Of a stretch of 24,831 nt of DNA, positions 22,232 to 24,831 are shown in pieces. Positions within the stretch are counted from its first letter, which is position 1; every line of letters starts with the position of its first letter. The stretch comes from Saccoglossus kowalevskii. Its lineage: Eukaryota; Hemichordata; Enteropneusta; Harrimaniidae. The stretch covers positions 536,670-561,500 of the forward strand of contig NW_003123407.1 in NCBI RefSeq assembly GCF_000003605.2, read 5' to 3'. The notes below the pieces were generated by a model, which had not been told where the DNA came from, searched no databases, and saw only the letters and a list, made by a program, of their open reading frames with translations. Both the position numbers and the translations under genes were made by a program.

Positions 22232-22662
22232 ACTCACTATGAATTGTGTGTAGTCGAAATCCATATATGATACATTCACATTGTTCTCGGGTTTTGATTA
22301 TTTTTTCATATATAGCACATTTATGTAAAATAATTAAAACAAGCGTCTTTTTATCAAAACCTAATAAAAAATAGCTGACCAAGCGATATATTTCGCATTG
22401 TAAATAATGTACATGTACTGTAACATATGTACACAATAGACAGAACTGATACATGATAAACAGTCTTTATTTAAACTCTACCAGGCACGTATATCAATGA
22501 ATAGTATCATGAATGTACAATGGTTGACGCATCATTATTTTTATTTGCCCATGCAATCCGTTGAAACATACAATATTTTGTGAAGCTTCATTTAGATCAA
22601 CGCAACGGGTTTGAACGTGCATTTTACTAGGGGAAGAGACACATCACTTCAATTCAAAGTAC
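22232..22662. repeat. Direct segmental duplication, copy 1
   Basis: This segment recurs in the same orientation at 23661-24137. Shared blocks are TTGTGTGTAGTCGAAAT (ending 22260 and 23690), CTGTAACATATGTACACAAT (both copies), CAGTCTTTATT (22461-22471 and 23930-23940), GAATGTACAA followed by GACGCATC, and GTGCATTTTACTA.GGGAAG (near 22617 and 24092). No frame is conserved between the copies, so it does not look like a duplicated protein exon. The minus strand of both copies retains AATAAAGACTG, a poly(A)-signal-like motif. Confidence 0.75.
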
Positions 22663-23660
22663 TGCTTGTTGTTGAGTCACAAAATTGTTGTTATAAGGTA
22701 AGCTGTGGTCAGTTACACAAAGTAACATTTTTAATGTAAATTACACCCAATAATTATTGAATAGAGTGAATTCGTGAACATTGTCAATATGTTTATTGTA
22801 GCTTTGCTTACTACATAGGTAAATGTATTTTAACTGAGGTGCTATTGATGTCCTGTTAACAGCTCACCATGTTTTGAGAGTGTTATGATTTAATAATTTT
22901 TTATTCATCATTTACTTTAAAGATATAGATGGAAAACTGGAACCCATTTGATTTTGAAATATAAATATAACGATTTTGAAATATAAATACAAGGAACAAT
23001 CGTTCTCTTTTTGTAATGTTTAGCAAGATTTATAAGGCTGTACATAAATAGTAAAAGAGAAGCTCGGTAAAATAAAGGAATTTTCATAGTATATACTATA
23101 ACATAATAGGTTCAAATTTGGAACGGTAATTATTTACAGCAACATCATTCTTTCTTAGTGAATGGTTATGCAAATTATAAACACCACAGGGGAGGGGGTA
23201 AATTGATTACTCAAATCAGATATGATAGTCATGCAGTCATATAAACATGGCGATCGGTTGTTTAATGTTGTGTGCAAATTCACCTTTCCGTTGAAATGGG
23301 CCGGGCGTGAGCTTATAAAGACGAGTTGAAACGCAATTGATTTGTTGGCCGTAATATATTGTTTTACATAATATTTTAATAATACTTAGCTGCACGTGGG
23401 CGATTTGCAATTTGTATTAATTGGTCGCTCAAACGCCTGTGACACATATTATCAAAGCTCAATTCGAAAACTACTTGTAAATCGAGGCAGGTTTCATTAC
23501 ACTACCTAATTGATCGCGCTTGAGGTACAGTGGGCCAGCACAGTAAGACATGTACTGCAGATGTTGCGTTGTTTATAATTATCACAGTAAACAATGACGC
23601 TGATGTTTGTAATATAATTATCTTACATAACAAATGTTTGATCTCTAGTAACACAAGATG
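22663..23660. other. Spacer between the two duplicated segments
   Basis: AT-rich, with no supported gene. It contains a 22-bp tandem duplication at 22950-22992. Confidence 0.5.
22950..22992. repeat. 22-bp tandem duplication, about two units
   Basis: GATTTTGAAATATAAATA occurs at 22950 and again at 22972, a 22-bp offset. The second unit is slightly truncated. Confidence 0.85.
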
Positions 23661-24137
23661 CTGTTACTGTGTATTGTGTGTAGTCGAAATATATATATAT
23701 ATATATGATGCATCTACATTGTCAAGTTTCGATGATATGGACTATTAAATATGTAGCAAATTCATTTGAAGGGTTTAAAACAGGAGTCTTTTTGTCGAAA
23801 ACTGTTTGAATAAAAAAAAATGTATTAACATATTCACAGTGGACCAAGCAATGTCATGTGTTTCGCCTTGTAAAATATGCACATCTACTGTAACATATGT
23901 ACACAATAGGCAGAATTATACAAGATAATCAGTCTTTATTGAAACTCCATCAAGCACGTACGTTAATGCATGGTATCTCGAATGTACAACGGCTGACGCA
24001 TCGATATTACTATGTGTCTATACAATCCGTCAAATCAATCAATACTTTGTCAAGCTTGTGTGCGTGCGCTCATCAACGAAAGGACTTTAATGTGCATTTT
24101 ACTAAGGGAAGAGTCACATCAATTCAACTCATAGTAC
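23661..24137. repeat. Direct segmental duplication, copy 2
   Basis: This is the second copy of 22232-22662. The offset grows from 1430 bp at the left to about 1475 bp at the right, so small insertions have accumulated here, including an (AT)n run at 23689-23706 right after the shared AGTCGAAAT. Overlapping open frames are not preserved in copy 1. Confidence 0.75.
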
Positions 24138-24831
24138 GTTTTTTTTACATCTTCGCCAGCCAAGACTATTTATTCGGCTGAAGCCTCAACATTAACCCCT
24201 GGCAGATTTCCCTACGATTTACTGTGTGTCGCAGGCCCTCAAACGATTATAAGACTCACTTGGGCTCATTTGCATTGCCCAATCAGAACTCTTGATAGGA
24301 ACGACACACTACCGTGAAATACTTTCGTTTGCAATCTGTTTTCGCTTTAGGCATGATTCAGTGAATTTCAAAATAAAATCCAGCAAATATACCTTTTTCC
24401 TATGTTTCACATTGAGATTTGTCAAGCAAATTTGAATAGGAAAAGGTGTTGTATTATAATGTTTGGTGACCTGGACAGTTTTTACTCAATATATTACCGA
24501 CTCAACAGTGGGCAATGAGATTCAAACCTACCTCCCGCTCGAAATCAAAACGTGCTAATCATTGTAGTAATAACTTATGTATTTTATATTTAAAATTATA
24601 GTAGTGAAAAATGTGTTAAGAAAACGCAAACCAATCACCAAGAATAAACAATGCACGCGAGCTGTAGCTGGAACGAACGTTGACACATTCAAGTAAAAAT
24701 AAAAAAATATAAATCAGACAGCGTGACCAAATTAATCGCAATGGTCATATCCCGTGATTTCAAATGTTTGCCTCAAATATTATGCCACATAAAACTGTTG
24801 TTAAAATGCAAGTTGGCATGAAGTATTAGTG
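24138..24831. other. Right end of the window, nothing definite
   Basis: Mixed-composition DNA without an open frame of 60 codons or more, a repeat or an RNA gene that I can recognise. Short CCAAT-like and TATA-like words occur but do not form a convincing promoter. Confidence 0.4.

Overview
This is a eukaryotic, almost certainly metazoan, window. It is AT-rich, has no long continuous reading frames, carries splice-site-like signals around short coding segments, and holds long microsatellites, degenerate tandem repeats and a DNA transposon. The one protein family I recognise is NXPE (neurexophilin and PC-esterase), an animal family that is expanded in several deuterostomes. A marine invertebrate such as a hemichordate is plausible, but the sequence does not settle the species.

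Layout. 1-5.08 kb: AT-rich DNA with nothing I can support as a gene. 5.09-6.08 kb: two diverged direct copies of one segment. 6.25-6.52 kb, minus strand: a compact coding exon for a small secreted peptide precursor (signal peptide, acidic spacer, Lys-Arg, short Cys-containing peptide ending at the stop), with a branch-point/acceptor signal upstream and a poly(A) signal downstream. 7.35-13.6 kb: two paralogous copies of a segment of about 550 bp. The first copy is split by an insertion of about 3.5 kb with TTAA flanks and 14-bp inverted ends, resembling a piggyBac-type element. That insertion is unusually rich in CpG, contains the N-gap, and encodes at most short reading frames. 13.77-14.16 kb: a 386-bp compound tetranucleotide microsatellite. 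15.0-15.5 kb: a decayed dispersed-type repeat.

17.3-20.2 kb, plus strand: three short candidate exons with matching phases, then a satellite-like array of 28-bp monomers organised into 84-bp trimers, then a large terminal exon encoding the NXPE/PC-esterase catalytic domain. That exon has a single in-frame TAA in the middle, while the GDS motif upstream and the Asp/His region downstream are intact. 22.2-24.1 kb: two direct copies of a segment of about 450 bp, 1.43 kb apart.

The two most coding-like loci are the minus-strand peptide precursor near 6.4 kb and the interrupted NXPE exon near 19.5-20.2 kb. Nothing suggests that they work together. Everything here comes from reading the sequence; no alignments or database searches were run.
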